NCBI RefSeq assembly: GCF_001617365.1 | Contig: NZ_LVJR01000026.1 | Coordinates: forward strand, 1 to 64,000 | From: Rhodanobacter sp. FW104-R8 | GTDB taxonomy: Bacteria; Pseudomonadota; Gammaproteobacteria; Xanthomonadales; Rhodanobacteraceae | Length of the DNA stretch: 64,000 bases | Reading direction: 5' to 3' | Shown: piece by piece, positions 6,856 through 16,649 of the stretch | Layout of the letters: each line of letters opens with the position of its first letter | Numbering within the stretch: position 1 is the first letter of the stretch | Notes under the pieces: model-generated | What the model was told of the DNA's origin: nothing | The model's input: the letters and a program-made list of their open reading frames with translations, nothing else | Databases searched by the model: none | Program-made: the position numbers and the translations under genes

Positions 6856-8256
6856 TCAGCCCTTCTTGGCCTTCGTCAGCAACTGATCCAGCAGCGACAT
6901 CGCCAGATCGATCTCCTCGTGCGTGATGTCCAGCGACGGCGCGAAGGTGATCACGTTCTTGTACCAGCCGCCCACGTCGAGCACGAGGCCGATCTTCTTG
7001 CCGTTGTGTTCCAGGTCGCCGGCGAGGCCGATGTCGACCATCTTGTCGAGCAGGGCCTTGTTCGGGGTGAAGCCGTCCTCGGTGCAGATCTCGGCGCGCA
7101 GCGCCAGGCCGAGGCCGTCGACGTCGCCGATTTCCTTGTGCTTCTTCTGCAGCCCGCGCAGGCCTTCGAGGAAATGCGCGCCCTTCACCGGCACGGTTTT
7201 CTCGTAGTCCAGCTCGTAGCCCATCTTGATGACTTCGAGGCCCAGCGAGGTGCCCAGCGGGTTGGAGTTGAACGTGCTGTGCGTGGAGCCCGGCGGGAAG
7301 ATCGTCGGGTTGATCAGCTCCTCGCGCGCCCACAGCCCGGACAGCGGGTTGAGGCCGTTGGTGAGCGCCTTGCCGAACACGATCACGTCCGGGGTCACGC
7401 CGAAGTGCTCGATCGACCACAGCTTGCCGGTGCGCCAGAAGCCCATCTGGATCTCGTCCACCACCATCAGGATGCCGTACTGGTCGAGCACCTTCTTCAG
7501 GTCCTTGAAGAAGTTCATCGGCGGCACGACGTAGCCGCCGGTGCCCTGGATCGGCTCGACGTAGAACGCGGCGTACTCGCACTGGTTGGTCTTGGGGTCC
7601 CACACGCCGTTGTATTCGGTCTCGAACAGGCGCGCGAACTGGCGCACGCAGCTGTCCGAATATTCTTCCGCCGTCATGCCCTTGGGGCGGCGGAACGGGT
7701 ACGGGAACGGCAGGAACATCGCGCGCTCGCCGAAGTGGCCGAAGCGGCGGCGGTAGCGGTAGCTCGAGGTGATCGACGAGGCGCCCAGGGTGCGGCCGTG
7801 GTAGCCGCCCTCGAAGGCGAACATCAGGCTCTTGCCCTGCTTGTAGTTGCGCACCAGCTTCAGCGAATCCTCGATCGCCTGCGCGCCGCCCACGTTGAAG
7901 TGCACGCGGCCGTCGAGGCCGAACTTCTTCTTCGCGTCCAGCGCCACCGTCTTGGCCAGCTCGATGCGGGTCTGGTGCAGGTACTGGCTGGCGACCTGCG
8001 GCAGCACGTCGATCTGGCGCTTCAGCGCGTCGTTGAGGCGCTTGTTGCCGTAGCCGAAGTTGACCGCCGAATACCACATCTGCAGGTCGAGGAACGGCGT
8101 GCCGGCGGTGTCGTACATGTAGCTGCCTTCGCCGTGGCGGAAGATCTTCGGCGGGTCGACGTAGTGCACGGTGTCGCCGAAGGAGCTGTACTTCGCCTCA
8201 TCGGCGAGCAGTTGCGCGTCGTCGATGAAACCGACGGCGTTCTTGTCGATTTTCAT
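6856..8256 (-). CDS. class III (PLP-dependent) aminotransferase
   Basis: A 466-residue fold-type I aminotransferase of class III (ornithine/lysine/GABA type). The PLP Schiff-base lysine is Lys296 in VIVFGKALTNG; Asp267 in VVDEIQ would contact the pyridine nitrogen; NVGGAQAIEDSLKL (residues 121-134) is the cofactor-phosphate/substrate region. Length and both ends are normal. The amino donor cannot be decided from sequence; lysine 6-aminotransferase or beta-alanine/omega-aminotransferase are possible. It lies 62 bases downstream of a HAD phosphatase gene on the same strand and is followed by a strong terminator, so the two form one operon. Confidence 0.9.
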   Translation of the reverse strand: MKIDKNAVGFIDDAQLLADEAKYSSFGDTVHYVDPPKIFRHGEGSYMYDTAGTPFLDLQMWYSAVNFGYGNKRLNDALKRQIDVLPQVASQYLHQTRIELAKTVALDAKKKFGLDGRVHFNVGGAQAIEDSLKLVRNYKQGKSLMFAFEGGYHGRTLGASSITSSYRYRRRFGHFGERAMFLPFPYPFRRPKGMTAEEYSDSCVRQFARLFETEYNGVWDPKTNQCEYAAFYVEPIQGTGGYVVPPMNFFKDLKKVLDQYGILMVVDEIQMGFWRTGKLWSIEHFGVTPDVIVFGKALTNGLNPLSGLWAREELINPTIFPPGSTHSTFNSNPLGTSLGLEVIKMGYELDYEKTVPVKGAHFLEGLRGLQKKHKEIGDVDGLGLALRAEICTEDGFTPNKALLDKMVDIGLAGDLEHNGKKIGLVLDVGGWYKNVITFAPSLDITHEEIDLAMSLLDQLLTKAKKG

Positions 8257-8318
8257 GGTCTGGGTCCGGGAAACGGTTTCTGGGGATGCTGCGGGGAAGG
8301 GGCAGGCGGCGCCGGCGG

Positions 8319-9017
8319 TCAGGCTGCCGCTGCCTCGTGGTAGCGCACGTGATGCACCAGGCTACCGTCGAGCAGGCGCGGCAGGTACTCCAGCGCGTCC
8401 TCGAAGCCGGTGATCGGCATGTAGGGGATGCCGGCGGCGCGGCAATGCTCGATCAGGCGGTGCTTGGCGAACACGAAGTCGACGCGGTCGGCCGCGCAGA
8501 AATCCGAGGCGCCGTCGCCGATCAGCAGGGTCTTCGCGCCGCCCTGGCGGGCCTGCGCCACGCAGGCGCACTTGCAGGTGCCGCTGCGGCAGCCGTCGGC
8601 CTGGAACGGCGAGGTCAGCTGCCACTGCTTCGGCGGCTCGGCCGGCGCCAGGTGGTTGGCGGCCAGCGGCAGATCGTCCAGGCCGTAGCGGCCGAGGATC
8701 TGGTGGATCGCGTAGTCGAGGCCGTCGCTGACGATGCGGATCGGCACGCCCAGCTCGCGTGCCTTCGCCACGAAGCCGGGGAACGCATGGTCGATCCACA
8801 GCTCGCGCAGGTGCTCGTCCAGCTCGGCGCGGGTCATCTGCAGCAGGTCGACCTGGCCGGCCATGCACTCGCGCGAACCGATGCGGCCGGCACGCCAGTC
8901 CTGCTCCAGCACTTCCCAGCCCGGGCGGCCGAAGCGGTCGAGCAGGGAGTCGATCACGTCCTCGACGGAAACGGTGCCGTCGAAATCACACAGGATGGTC
9001 CAGCCAGAGGGGGACAT
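8319..9017 (-). CDS. HAD-IB family phosphatase, MtnX-like
   Basis: A 232-residue haloacid-dehalogenase hydrolase. Motif I is CDFDGTVS (Asp11 nucleophile, Asp13 acid/base), motif II lies in RIVSDGLDY, motif IV in LLIGDGASDFCAADR. The architecture matches the MtnX/phosphoserine-phosphatase-like IB subclass. A GCRSGTCKCAC cysteine cluster in the cap region could bind metal. Start at 9017 gives normal length. The partner aminotransferase downstream suggests a phospho-intermediate in an amino acid or methylthio-sugar pathway, but no other mtn gene is present here. Confidence 0.82.
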   Translation of the reverse strand: MSPSGWTILCDFDGTVSVEDVIDSLLDRFGRPGWEVLEQDWRAGRIGSRECMAGQVDLLQMTRAELDEHLRELWIDHAFPGFVAKARELGVPIRIVSDGLDYAIHQILGRYGLDDLPLAANHLAPAEPPKQWQLTSPFQADGCRSGTCKCACVAQARQGGAKTLLIGDGASDFCAADRVDFVFAKHRLIEHCRAAGIPYMPITGFEDALEYLPRLLDGSLVHHVRYHEAAAA

Positions 9018-9195
9018 CGGAAACTCGCAACCATGACGATGGCTTGCAGGGTAGGCAGCCTGCCTTTCGGCCTCCTTTCCCTGCGTGCCCGCGCCGCGCG
9101 CCGCGACCAAACCGCAGCTGAGCGGCGCGCGGGCGCGGCCAACCGCCGGCGTCCCAGGCCGTTTAAGCTGCCGACCTCCCCGGCCCGTCCCCTTC

Positions 9196-9972
9196 ATGCA
9201 TCCCGATCGCCTGCCCCTGCTGCTTGCCTTGCTGTGCCTGTCGCTGGCGCCGGTGGCGGCGCGCGCCGACGACGGCGCGACCACCGTGGCGGTCGGCGCA
9301 GGCATGCAGCGCATGCCTGCCTGGGCCGGCTCGCGCCACGAGCGCGTGGACCCGATCCCGTTCGTGGACATCGAGCTGCCGCGCGCGGGCTTCAGCCTGT
9401 CCACCCAGAACGGCCTGCAGTTCGACCTGATCCGCGGCCAGCAGCTGCACGGCGGCCTCTACGGCAGCTTCCAGTGGGGGCGCGACCGCGACGATCTGCG
9501 CACGCTGGCCGGCAAGGTGCCGGCGCTGGCGTCGCGCGCCACCGGCGGCGGCTACCTGGAGTGGGACTTCACCCCGCAGCTGAACCTGAGCGCCTTCCTC
9601 AGCCACGACCTCGCCGGTGCCGGCGCCTACACCGAGCTGCAGCTCGAGTGGGACCCGCCCATGCCCGGCCTGATGGAGCAGTCGCTGCAGCTGCGCTGGC
9701 AGTCGATGAACGGCGCGGCGATGCGGCGCTTCTTCGGCATCACGCCCGACGCCGCGCAGGCGCTGGGCGTGCCGGCGTGGGCGCCGGGCGCGGGCAGCCA
9801 GCAACTGGCGCTGGCCTGGGACCTGTTCCTGCCCACCAGCCGTCACACCGGCCTGGCCGCCTCGCTGGAATACGCCCGCCTGCTCGGCAACGCCGCGTCC
9901 AGCCCGCTGGTGGCCCGCTTCGGCACGCGCAACCAGGTGTCCTGCTCGCTGGCCTTCGTCTACCACCTGTAG
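9196..9972 (+). CDS. MipA/OmpV family outer membrane protein
   Basis: A 258-residue protein with a clear signal peptide (LLLALLCLSLAPVAARA, cleavage near residue 25) and alternating beta-strand pattern ending in an aromatic-type C-terminus (VSCSLAFVYHL), typical of a small outer membrane barrel of the MipA/OmpV family. Members act as scaffolds for murein synthesis or as porins. It precedes the RND efflux genes by about 75 bases on the same strand and may be cotranscribed with them. Confidence 0.8.
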   Translation: MHPDRLPLLLALLCLSLAPVAARADDGATTVAVGAGMQRMPAWAGSRHERVDPIPFVDIELPRAGFSLSTQNGLQFDLIRGQQLHGGLYGSFQWGRDRDDLRTLAGKVPALASRATGGGYLEWDFTPQLNLSAFLSHDLAGAGAYTELQLEWDPPMPGLMEQSLQLRWQSMNGAAMRRFFGITPDAAQALGVPAWAPGAGSQQLALAWDLFLPTSRHTGLAASLEYARLLGNAASSPLVARFGTRNQVSCSLAFVYHL

Positions 9973-10047
9973 GCCGCCCGGAGCCCGTGCATGGCCAGGC
10001 CGCAGGCAGGTAAGAAAGAACTAAGCGGCCGCCGCCAGAATGACCGC

Positions 10048-11442
10048 ATGCGCCTTCCCCGCCTGCTGCCATTCACTGTTGGACCGTCGTGTCCGCGCCT
10101 GCCCGGCCTGGGCCTCGTGCTGGCGCTGGCCGGCTGCGCCAGCTACGCGCCGCAGCCGCTGGGCACGGGGCAGGGCGCGGCCGACGTGGCGCACCTGACC
10201 GCGCCCACCGCGGCGATGTCGCTGCCGACGCTGGCCGCGCATCGCTTCGACCCGAGCGACGGCCTGGACGCCACCGAGGTGGCGATGCTGGCGGTGGCGA
10301 ACAGCCCGGCCCTGAAGCTGCAGCGCGACGCGCTGGGCATTGCCCGCGCGCAGGCCTTCGCCGCGGGCCTGCTGCCCGATCCGCAGCTCAGCTTCGGCGC
10401 GGACTTTCCGCACGACTCCGGCAGCGGCCTCACCCGTGCCTACAACCTCGGTCTCAGCCAGGACGTGAGCGCGCTGCTGCTGCGCTCCTCGCGCCGGCAC
10501 GCGGCGAACGCGCAGGCCGAACAGGTGAACCTCGACCTGCTGTGGGCGGAATGGCAGACCATCGCGCAGGCGCGCCTGCTGTTCGGCCAGGTGCAGGGCC
10601 TGCGCGCGCAGCAGGTCGAGCTGGATGCCGAAGTGCAGGCTCTGGCGCCGGTGGACCGGGCGGTGCAGGCGGCGCTGGCCGCGGGCAACCTCAACTACGA
10701 CGGCGCCAGCGCGGGGCTCAACGCGATGGCGGACGCGCGCAAGCGCGCGGGCGACAACGCGGTGGCCCTGCACCAGGCCGAAAGCGACCTGCGCCAGCTG
10801 CTGGGCCTGGCGCCCACCGCGCCGCTGGAGCTGGCCGGCGCGCCGTACCAGGCCGAGCCCGATGCCGCGCAGCTGCAGGCGGCGCTGGCCGACCTGCCGC
10901 GGCGGCGCCCCGACCTGCTGGCGCTCGAGGCCGGCTACCGCGCGCAGGAGGCGCGGCTGCGCGGCGCCATCCTCGCCCAGTTCCCCGCGATCACCGTGGG
11001 CCTCACCCGCGCGCGCGACACCAGCAACATCACCACCAATGGTTTCAGCATCGGTCTGACGCTGCCGCTGTTCGACCGCAACCGCGGCAACATCGCGATC
11101 GAGACCGCCACCCGCCAGCAGCTCAAGGACGACTACGACGCACGCCTGCTGGCCACGCGCAGCGACATGCAGCGCCTCTCTGCCGACCTCGCCACGCTGG
11201 ACCGCCAGCGGGCGGCGCAGATCGCGCATGCGCAAAGCCTCGACGCCGCGCGCCGTGCCGCGGAGCAGGCCTGGCAGCAGGGCCTGCTCGACTGGCCGAC
11301 CTATCTCGCCATCCGCGGCAACGCGCTGGCCGCCGACATGGACCTGCTCGCGCTGCGGCAGGCACGCGCCACCGCCGCGATCGCGCTGGAGGCCTTGCTG
11401 GGCCACACGGATCTCGCCAATGAACGGACGTCCAAACCATGA
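10048..11442 (+). CDS. TolC/OprM-type outer membrane efflux lipoprotein
   Basis: A 464-residue outer membrane channel component. It starts with a lipoprotein signal whose lipobox is LAGC (Cys30), followed by the long helical repeats of the TolC/OprM family (two OEP repeats, such as LALEAGYRAQEARLRGA). It would form the exit duct of the pump with the next two genes. The ATG at 10048 puts the signal peptide at the N-terminus; a start at 9991 would add a hydrophilic leader and is less likely. Its stop overlaps the adaptor gene start by 4 bases (ATGA). Confidence 0.9.
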   Translation: MRLPRLLPFTVGPSCPRLPGLGLVLALAGCASYAPQPLGTGQGAADVAHLTAPTAAMSLPTLAAHRFDPSDGLDATEVAMLAVANSPALKLQRDALGIARAQAFAAGLLPDPQLSFGADFPHDSGSGLTRAYNLGLSQDVSALLLRSSRRHAANAQAEQVNLDLLWAEWQTIAQARLLFGQVQGLRAQQVELDAEVQALAPVDRAVQAALAAGNLNYDGASAGLNAMADARKRAGDNAVALHQAESDLRQLLGLAPTAPLELAGAPYQAEPDAAQLQAALADLPRRRPDLLALEAGYRAQEARLRGAILAQFPAITVGLTRARDTSNITTNGFSIGLTLPLFDRNRGNIAIETATRQQLKDDYDARLLATRSDMQRLSADLATLDRQRAAQIAHAQSLDAARRAAEQAWQQGLLDWPTYLAIRGNALAADMDLLALRQARATAAIALEALLGHTDLANERTSKP

Positions 11443-12527
11443 AGCGAACCCTGATGGCGCGCGCCGTCGCGCTGGGCCTGATGACGCTGCTGGCCGCCTG
11501 CGCCAAGGGCGGCGGCGACGATGAACACGCCGGCGAGGCCAAGGGCGTGGCGCTGGTCACCACGGCGATGCCGGTGCAGCGCAGCTTCCACGACAGCGTG
11601 GCGGCCTGGGGCAGCGCGGCGGCCGATCCGCATGCCGCGCGCTCGATCAGCCTCGCGCACGGCGGCCAGGTGGTCGCGCTCAAGGTCAGCGCAGGGCAGA
11701 CGGTCGGGCGCGGCCAGCCCTTGCTGGTGGTGACGCCCGATCCCGCGGCGCGCAGCGCGTACCAGCAGGCGCAGAGCGCGGCGACGCTGGCGCAGGGCGA
11801 GCTGCAGCGCACCGAACAACTGGCGGCACAACACCTGGCCACGCAGTCGCAAGTCGCCATCGCGCGCAAGGCGCTGGCGGATGCGCAGTCCGCGCTGGCG
11901 GCGCAGCAGGCGCTGGGCGGCGGCGCGGCCGAGGAAACCGTGGCGGCGCCGGACGACGGCGTGGTCACCGCGGTGCCGGTGACGCTGGGCGACCGCTTCG
12001 CCGCGAACGCACCGCTGCTCGGCTTCATGCCCGCGCATGCGCTGATCGCCGCGCTGGGCGTGCAGCCCGATGCCGGCACACGGCTGCGCGCGGGCATGCC
12101 CGTGTCCGTGCATGGCGTGTACGGCGACGGCGCAACCTTCACCGGAAAGCTCGTCATGGTGGGGCGCGCGGTCGACCCGCAGACCCACCTGCTGCCGGTG
12201 CAGGCCGAGCTGCCCGCCGGCGCCGATGCCACGCTGGTGGCCGGCGCCGCGATCGAGGCCGCGATCCAGAGCGGCGACTACACCGCCTGGGCGGTGCCGC
12301 GCGCCGCCGTGCTGCACGACGAGCAGGGCGACTACCTGTTCCAGTTCGACCACGGCAAGGCGCATCGCGTGGACGTGCAGCTGCGCCAGCCGGCCGGCGA
12401 CAGCGTGGGCGTGCTCGGCAAGCTCGACGCGCAGCTGCCGGTGATCGTTCAGGGCGCCTACGAACTGGACGACGGCGCGGCTGTGCGCCAGGGCGATCGC
12501 CAGGCCGACGGCGAGCGCAAGCCGTGA
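11439..12527 (+). CDS. RND efflux periplasmic adaptor (membrane fusion protein)
   Basis: A 362-residue HlyD/AcrA-type adaptor with a lipobox LAAC at Cys21, so anchored in the inner membrane facing the periplasm. A lipoyl-like hairpin half (GGQVVALKVSAGQTVGRGQPL, residues about 73-93) and its partner (AAPDDGVVTAVPVTLGDRF) bracket a helical hairpin rich in Ala/Gln. It links permease and TolC-like channel. Start and stop overlap both neighbours by 4 bases, so the three genes form one translationally coupled operon. Confidence 0.92.
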   Translation: MKRTLMARAVALGLMTLLAACAKGGGDDEHAGEAKGVALVTTAMPVQRSFHDSVAAWGSAAADPHAARSISLAHGGQVVALKVSAGQTVGRGQPLLVVTPDPAARSAYQQAQSAATLAQGELQRTEQLAAQHLATQSQVAIARKALADAQSALAAQQALGGGAAEETVAAPDDGVVTAVPVTLGDRFAANAPLLGFMPAHALIAALGVQPDAGTRLRAGMPVSVHGVYGDGATFTGKLVMVGRAVDPQTHLLPVQAELPAGADATLVAGAAIEAAIQSGDYTAWAVPRAAVLHDEQGDYLFQFDHGKAHRVDVQLRQPAGDSVGVLGKLDAQLPVIVQGAYELDDGAAVRQGDRQADGERKP

Positions 12528-15500
12528 TCGCCGCACCGATGACGATCACCCAGTGGATGCACCAGCACCGGCGTTCGCTGCTGTTCCTCGCCTTGATCCT
12601 CGCCATCGGCGGCATCGCCGGCGCGTTCAACCTGCCGGTCTCGCTGTTTCCCAACGTGTCGTTCCCGCGCGTGCGCGTATCGCTGGACGCCGGCGACCAG
12701 CCCGCTGACCAGATGGTGGTCGCCGTCACCCGGCCGGTGGAGGAGGCGATCCGCCGCGTGCGCGGCGTGCGCGAGGTGCGCTCCACCACCAGCCGCGGCA
12801 GCGCCGAGATCAACATCGGCTTCGACTGGGGCGCGGACATGGGCCGCGCCCTGCTCGACGTGGATGCCGCGATGGGCGAGGTGCTGCCGCGCCTGCCGCC
12901 CGGCATCAACGTGGCGGCGATCCGGCTCGATCCCACGGTGTTCCCGATCCTCGCCTACAGCCTGCGCTCGGACACGCTCACGCCCGCCCAGCTGCACGAC
13001 ATCGCCGAGTTCCAGCTGCGTCCGCTGCTGTCCGGCGTCGGCGGCGTGGCCCAGGTGGACGTGCAGGGCGGCGACGTGGCCGAGTTCCACGTGGACGTGG
13101 ACGTGGCGCGGCTGCGCGCGCAGGGCCTCACCCTGGCCGACCTCGATCACGCGGTGGCGAATGCCGCCACCATCCAGTCGATGGGCCGCCTGCAGGACCA
13201 CTACAAGCTCTACCTGCTGCTGGCGAACAACCAGCCGGCCACCGCCAGGGCGCTGGGCGACATCGTGCTGCGCGCCGATGCGCACGGCGTGCTGCGCCTG
13301 GCGGACGTGGCCACGGTACAGATGAGCCACCAGCCGCAGTGGGTGCGCACCACGGCGGATGGCCACGACGCGGTGCTGATGCAGGTGTTCCAGCAGCCCA
13401 GCGGCAACAGCGTGCAGATCGCCCGCGACGTGAAGCAGCGCCTGGCCGACTACGGGAAGCAGGCGCCCAAGGGCCTGCGCATCGCCAACTGGTACGACCA
13501 GAGCCAGCTAGTGCTGGGCGCGGCCGGCAGCGTGCGCGACGCGATCCTGATCGGCATCGTGCTGGCTGGTCTGGTGCTGTTCGTGTTCCTGCGCAACGCG
13601 CGGGTGATCCTGGTGGCGATGATCGTGGTGCCGGGCACGCTGGCGATCACCGTGCTGCTGCTCGACCTGCTGCACATGAGCTTCAACATGATGACGCTGG
13701 GCGGCATGGCGGCCGCGGTGGGCCTGTTGATCGACGACGTGATCGTGATGCTGGAACACATCATGCGCCGGTTGCGCGACGGCACGGGGCCGGTGCGTGA
13801 GCGCATCGCTGGCGCGGCGTGGGAATTCACCCGCCCGCTCACCGGCTCCAGCGCGGCCACGGTGGTGATCTTCCTGCCGCTGGCCTTCCTCACCGGCGTC
13901 ACCGGCGCGTTTTTCAAGGCGCTGTCGCTGACCATGGCCAGCGCGCTGGTGATCTCCTACCTGCTCACCTGGGTGGTGGTGCCGCTGCTGGCCGAGTGGC
14001 TGATCGACGAGCGGCATGCCGTGGAGCATCCGCCGGGCCGTTTCTCGCAACGCCTGCTGGCCGGCTACGAACGCACGCTGGGGCGCCTGCTGCAGCGGCC
14101 GGTGCTGGTGCTGGCCGGGGTAGTGCCGCTGCTGGTGGCGGGTGCGCTGGCCTATGGCCAGGTCGGCAGCGGCTTCATGCCGAGGATGGACGAGGGCGGC
14201 TTCGTGCTGGATTACCGCTCGCTGCCGGGCACCTCGCTGGACGAAACGGACCGGCTGCTGCAGCAGGTCGAGCAGATCATCCGCGCGAATCCCAACGTGG
14301 ACACCTACTCGCGGCGCACCGGCCTGCAGCTGGGCGGCGGCCTCACCGAGGCGAACACCGGCGACTTCTTCGTGCGCCTGAAGAACGGCGCGCGGCCATC
14401 CACGGCCACGGTGATGGAGCAGGTCCGCCAGCAGGTCGTGGCCAGGGTGCCGGGCCTGGACGTGGACGTGGCGCAGCTGATGGAGGACCTGATCGGCGAC
14501 CTCACCGAGGTACCGCAGCCGATCGAGATCAAGCTGTACGGCGACGACGAGGCCCAGCTCGGCACCACCGCGCAGCGGGTGGCTGCGGCCATCGCCAAGG
14601 TCGACGGCGTGGCCGAGGTGCGCAACGGCATCAACCCCGCGGGCGACGCACTGGACGTGCAGGTCGATCCGGTGAAGGCCGGCCTCGCCGGGCTCGACCC
14701 GGTGGCGGTGGCGCAACAGGTCTCCGACGCGGTGGCCGGCAACGTGGCCGCGCAGCTGCCGCAGGGGCCGAAGATGGTCGGCGTGCGCGTGTGGCTGCCG
14801 CCGAATGCGCGCGCGCAGCTGGAGCAGTTGCAGGCCTTGCCGATCCGCGCCGGCGACGGCCACGTGCTGCCGCTGTCCGCGCTGGCCACGATCCGCGCGG
14901 TGCAGGGCCAGCCGCAGATCAACCGCGACAACCTCAAGCGCATGGTGGCGGTGACCGCGCGCATCGTGGGCCGCGACCTCGGCTCTACCGTGAATGACGT
15001 GAAGCGGGTGCTGGCGAAGCCGGGTCTGCTGCCGCCGGGCATGTACCATGAGCTGGGCGGCCTGTACGCGCAGCAGCAGATCGCCTTCCACGACCTCACC
15101 GTGGTGATGCTGGCGGCGATCGCGCTGGTGTTCACCCTGCTGCTGTTCCTCTACGAGAGCTTCCGCGTGGCGCTGGCGATCATGGCCGCGCCGCTGCTGG
15201 CCCTGTCCGCCGTGTTCGTGGGGCTGTGGGTCACCGGCATCGAGCTCAACATCTCCGCGCTGATGGGCATGACCATGATCGTGGGCATCGTCACCGAGAT
15301 CGCGATCTTCTACTTCACCGAGGCGGCCGACGCCGAACAGCGCATGCCGCTGCCCGACGCGCTGCGCTACGCCGGCCACCACCGCATGCGGCCGATCCTG
15401 ATGTCCACCATCGCCGCGATCCTCACCCTGCTGCCGCTGGCGTTCGCGCTCGGCCAGGGCTCGCAGATGCAGCAGCCGCTGGCGGTGGCGATCATCGCCG

Positions 15501-15589
15501 GCATGTTGGTGCAGGTGCCGCTGGTGCTGCTGGTGATGCCGGTGCTGTACACGGTGCTGCGCCGGCGCGGCGCCGCGCCGGCGACCTGA
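12524..15589 (+). CDS. RND efflux permease
   Basis: A 1021-residue RND transporter with twelve predicted membrane helices and two large periplasmic loops. In helix 4 the motif GLLIDDVIVMLEHI has Asp404-Asp405 and Glu411, the double-Asp proton relay of AcrB-type (HAE) pumps; metal (HME/CzcA) pumps normally have an additional upstream Asp here, which is absent. Substrate is therefore more likely organic than metal, though this is inference. GTG at 12524 overlaps the adaptor stop (GTGA); an ATG at 12539 is an alternative start five codons in. Together with the two genes before it this is a complete tripartite pump. Confidence 0.92.
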   Translation: MIAAPMTITQWMHQHRRSLLFLALILAIGGIAGAFNLPVSLFPNVSFPRVRVSLDAGDQPADQMVVAVTRPVEEAIRRVRGVREVRSTTSRGSAEINIGFDWGADMGRALLDVDAAMGEVLPRLPPGINVAAIRLDPTVFPILAYSLRSDTLTPAQLHDIAEFQLRPLLSGVGGVAQVDVQGGDVAEFHVDVDVARLRAQGLTLADLDHAVANAATIQSMGRLQDHYKLYLLLANNQPATARALGDIVLRADAHGVLRLADVATVQMSHQPQWVRTTADGHDAVLMQVFQQPSGNSVQIARDVKQRLADYGKQAPKGLRIANWYDQSQLVLGAAGSVRDAILIGIVLAGLVLFVFLRNARVILVAMIVVPGTLAITVLLLDLLHMSFNMMTLGGMAAAVGLLIDDVIVMLEHIMRRLRDGTGPVRERIAGAAWEFTRPLTGSSAATVVIFLPLAFLTGVTGAFFKALSLTMASALVISYLLTWVVVPLLAEWLIDERHAVEHPPGRFSQRLLAGYERTLGRLLQRPVLVLAGVVPLLVAGALAYGQVGSGFMPRMDEGGFVLDYRSLPGTSLDETDRLLQQVEQIIRANPNVDTYSRRTGLQLGGGLTEANTGDFFVRLKNGARPSTATVMEQVRQQVVARVPGLDVDVAQLMEDLIGDLTEVPQPIEIKLYGDDEAQLGTTAQRVAAAIAKVDGVAEVRNGINPAGDALDVQVDPVKAGLAGLDPVAVAQQVSDAVAGNVAAQLPQGPKMVGVRVWLPPNARAQLEQLQALPIRAGDGHVLPLSALATIRAVQGQPQINRDNLKRMVAVTARIVGRDLGSTVNDVKRVLAKPGLLPPGMYHELGGLYAQQQIAFHDLTVVMLAAIALVFTLLLFLYESFRVALAIMAAPLLALSAVFVGLWVTGIELNISALMGMTMIVGIVTEIAIFYFTEAADAEQRMPLPDALRYAGHHRMRPILMSTIAAILTLLPLAFALGQGSQMQQPLAVAIIAGMLVQVPLVLLVMPVLYTVLRRRGAAPAT

Positions 15590-15621
15590 ACCGCCGTTTC
15601 CTAGCCACGAGGACCGCTGCC

Positions 15622-16641
15622 ATGACCCTGTTGACCCGCACGCTCCTGTCTGCCGCGCTGCTGGCGTCGGCCTCCGCCGCCAGCGCCGCCACGCCGCCGC
15701 CCAGGCTGCTGAACCAGCTGCAGCTGGGCGGGCCGGGCGGCTGGGATTACCTCAGCTTCGACGCGGCGCACCGCCACCTGTTCGTCAGCCGCGGCGACCG
15801 CGTGCTGGTGGTCGATGTCGATGCCGGCCGCCAGGTCGGCAGCATCGCCGGCACCGGCGGCGTGCACGGCATCGCGCTGGCGCCGGCGTTGCACCGCGGC
15901 TTCACCAGCAACGGCCACAGCGCTTCGGTGACGGTGTTCGACCTGGACACGCTGCAGACCGTGGCCACGGTCGGCGGCACCGGCGCCAACCCCGACGCGA
16001 TCCTCTACGACGAGGCCTCGCACCACGTGTTCACCTTCAACGGCAGGAGCCGCACGGCCAGCGTGATCGACCCGGCGAAGAACGCGGTGGTCGGCAGCAT
16101 CGCGCTGCCCGGCAAGCCGGAGTTCGCGGTGGCCGACGGCGCCGGCCACGTCTACGTGAACATCGAGGACAAGTCGGAGCTGGTCCAGCTCGATTCGATC
16201 GCCGGCAAGCTGCTGCAGGCCTGGCCGCTGGCGCCGTGCGAATCGCCCAGCGGGCTGGCCCTCGACAACCCGCACCACCGGCTGTTTGCGGTGTGCGACA
16301 ACCGCACGATGGCGGTGCTCGACGCGGTGGACGGCCACCACGTGGCCGATGTGCCGATCGGCGACGGCCCGGACGCGGTGGTGTTCGACGCGGCCGAGGC
16401 GACGGTCTACAGCTCCAATGGCGAGAGCGGCACGGTCACCGCCGTGCACGAGGACGACCCGGACCACTACCGCGTGACGGCGACCATTCCCACCCAGACC
16501 AGCGCGCGCACGCTGGCGCTCGACCCGAAGCTGCATCGGCTGTACCTCTCCGCGGCACGCCTCGGCGCGACCAGACAGGCCAACGGCCGGCCGACGGTCG
16601 AGCCGGACAGCTTCGGCATCCTCGTCGTCGGGCGGCCCTGA
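15622..16641 (+). CDS. YncE-like beta-propeller protein, periplasmic
   Basis: A 339-residue protein with a Sec signal peptide (ends ASASAASAA) and repeated ~40-residue blades of the YVTN/NHL-like type (for example AHRHLFVSRGDRVLVVDVDAG and ASHHVFTFNGRSRTASVIDP). It is thus a secreted seven-bladed propeller, a fold used for ligand or protein binding. Function is not known. It begins 32 bases after the pump permease with ribosome binding site ACGAGGA at 15607-15613, so it probably belongs to the pump operon. It converges on the histidine kinase gene. Confidence 0.82.
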   Translation: MTLLTRTLLSAALLASASAASAATPPPRLLNQLQLGGPGGWDYLSFDAAHRHLFVSRGDRVLVVDVDAGRQVGSIAGTGGVHGIALAPALHRGFTSNGHSASVTVFDLDTLQTVATVGGTGANPDAILYDEASHHVFTFNGRSRTASVIDPAKNAVVGSIALPGKPEFAVADGAGHVYVNIEDKSELVQLDSIAGKLLQAWPLAPCESPSGLALDNPHHRLFAVCDNRTMAVLDAVDGHHVADVPIGDGPDAVVFDAAEATVYSSNGESGTVTAVHEDDPDHYRVTATIPTQTSARTLALDPKLHRLYLSAARLGATRQANGRPTVEPDSFGILVVGRP

Positions 16642-16649
16642 GCCGCCCG

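Noticed and set aside
8286-10013. 575-codon plus-strand frame overlapping the HAD phosphatase and MipA-like genes
   Set aside because: Crosses two genes with clear motifs in other frames and has no domain of its own.
13508-15382. 624-codon frame antisense to the RND permease
   Set aside because: His/Gln/Arg-rich translation with no domain; a shadow of the permease gene.
12524-15589. CzcA/CusA heavy-metal RND pump
   Set aside because: Helix 4 has the AcrB-like Asp-Asp pair and lacks the additional upstream Asp of metal pumps; substrate left open.
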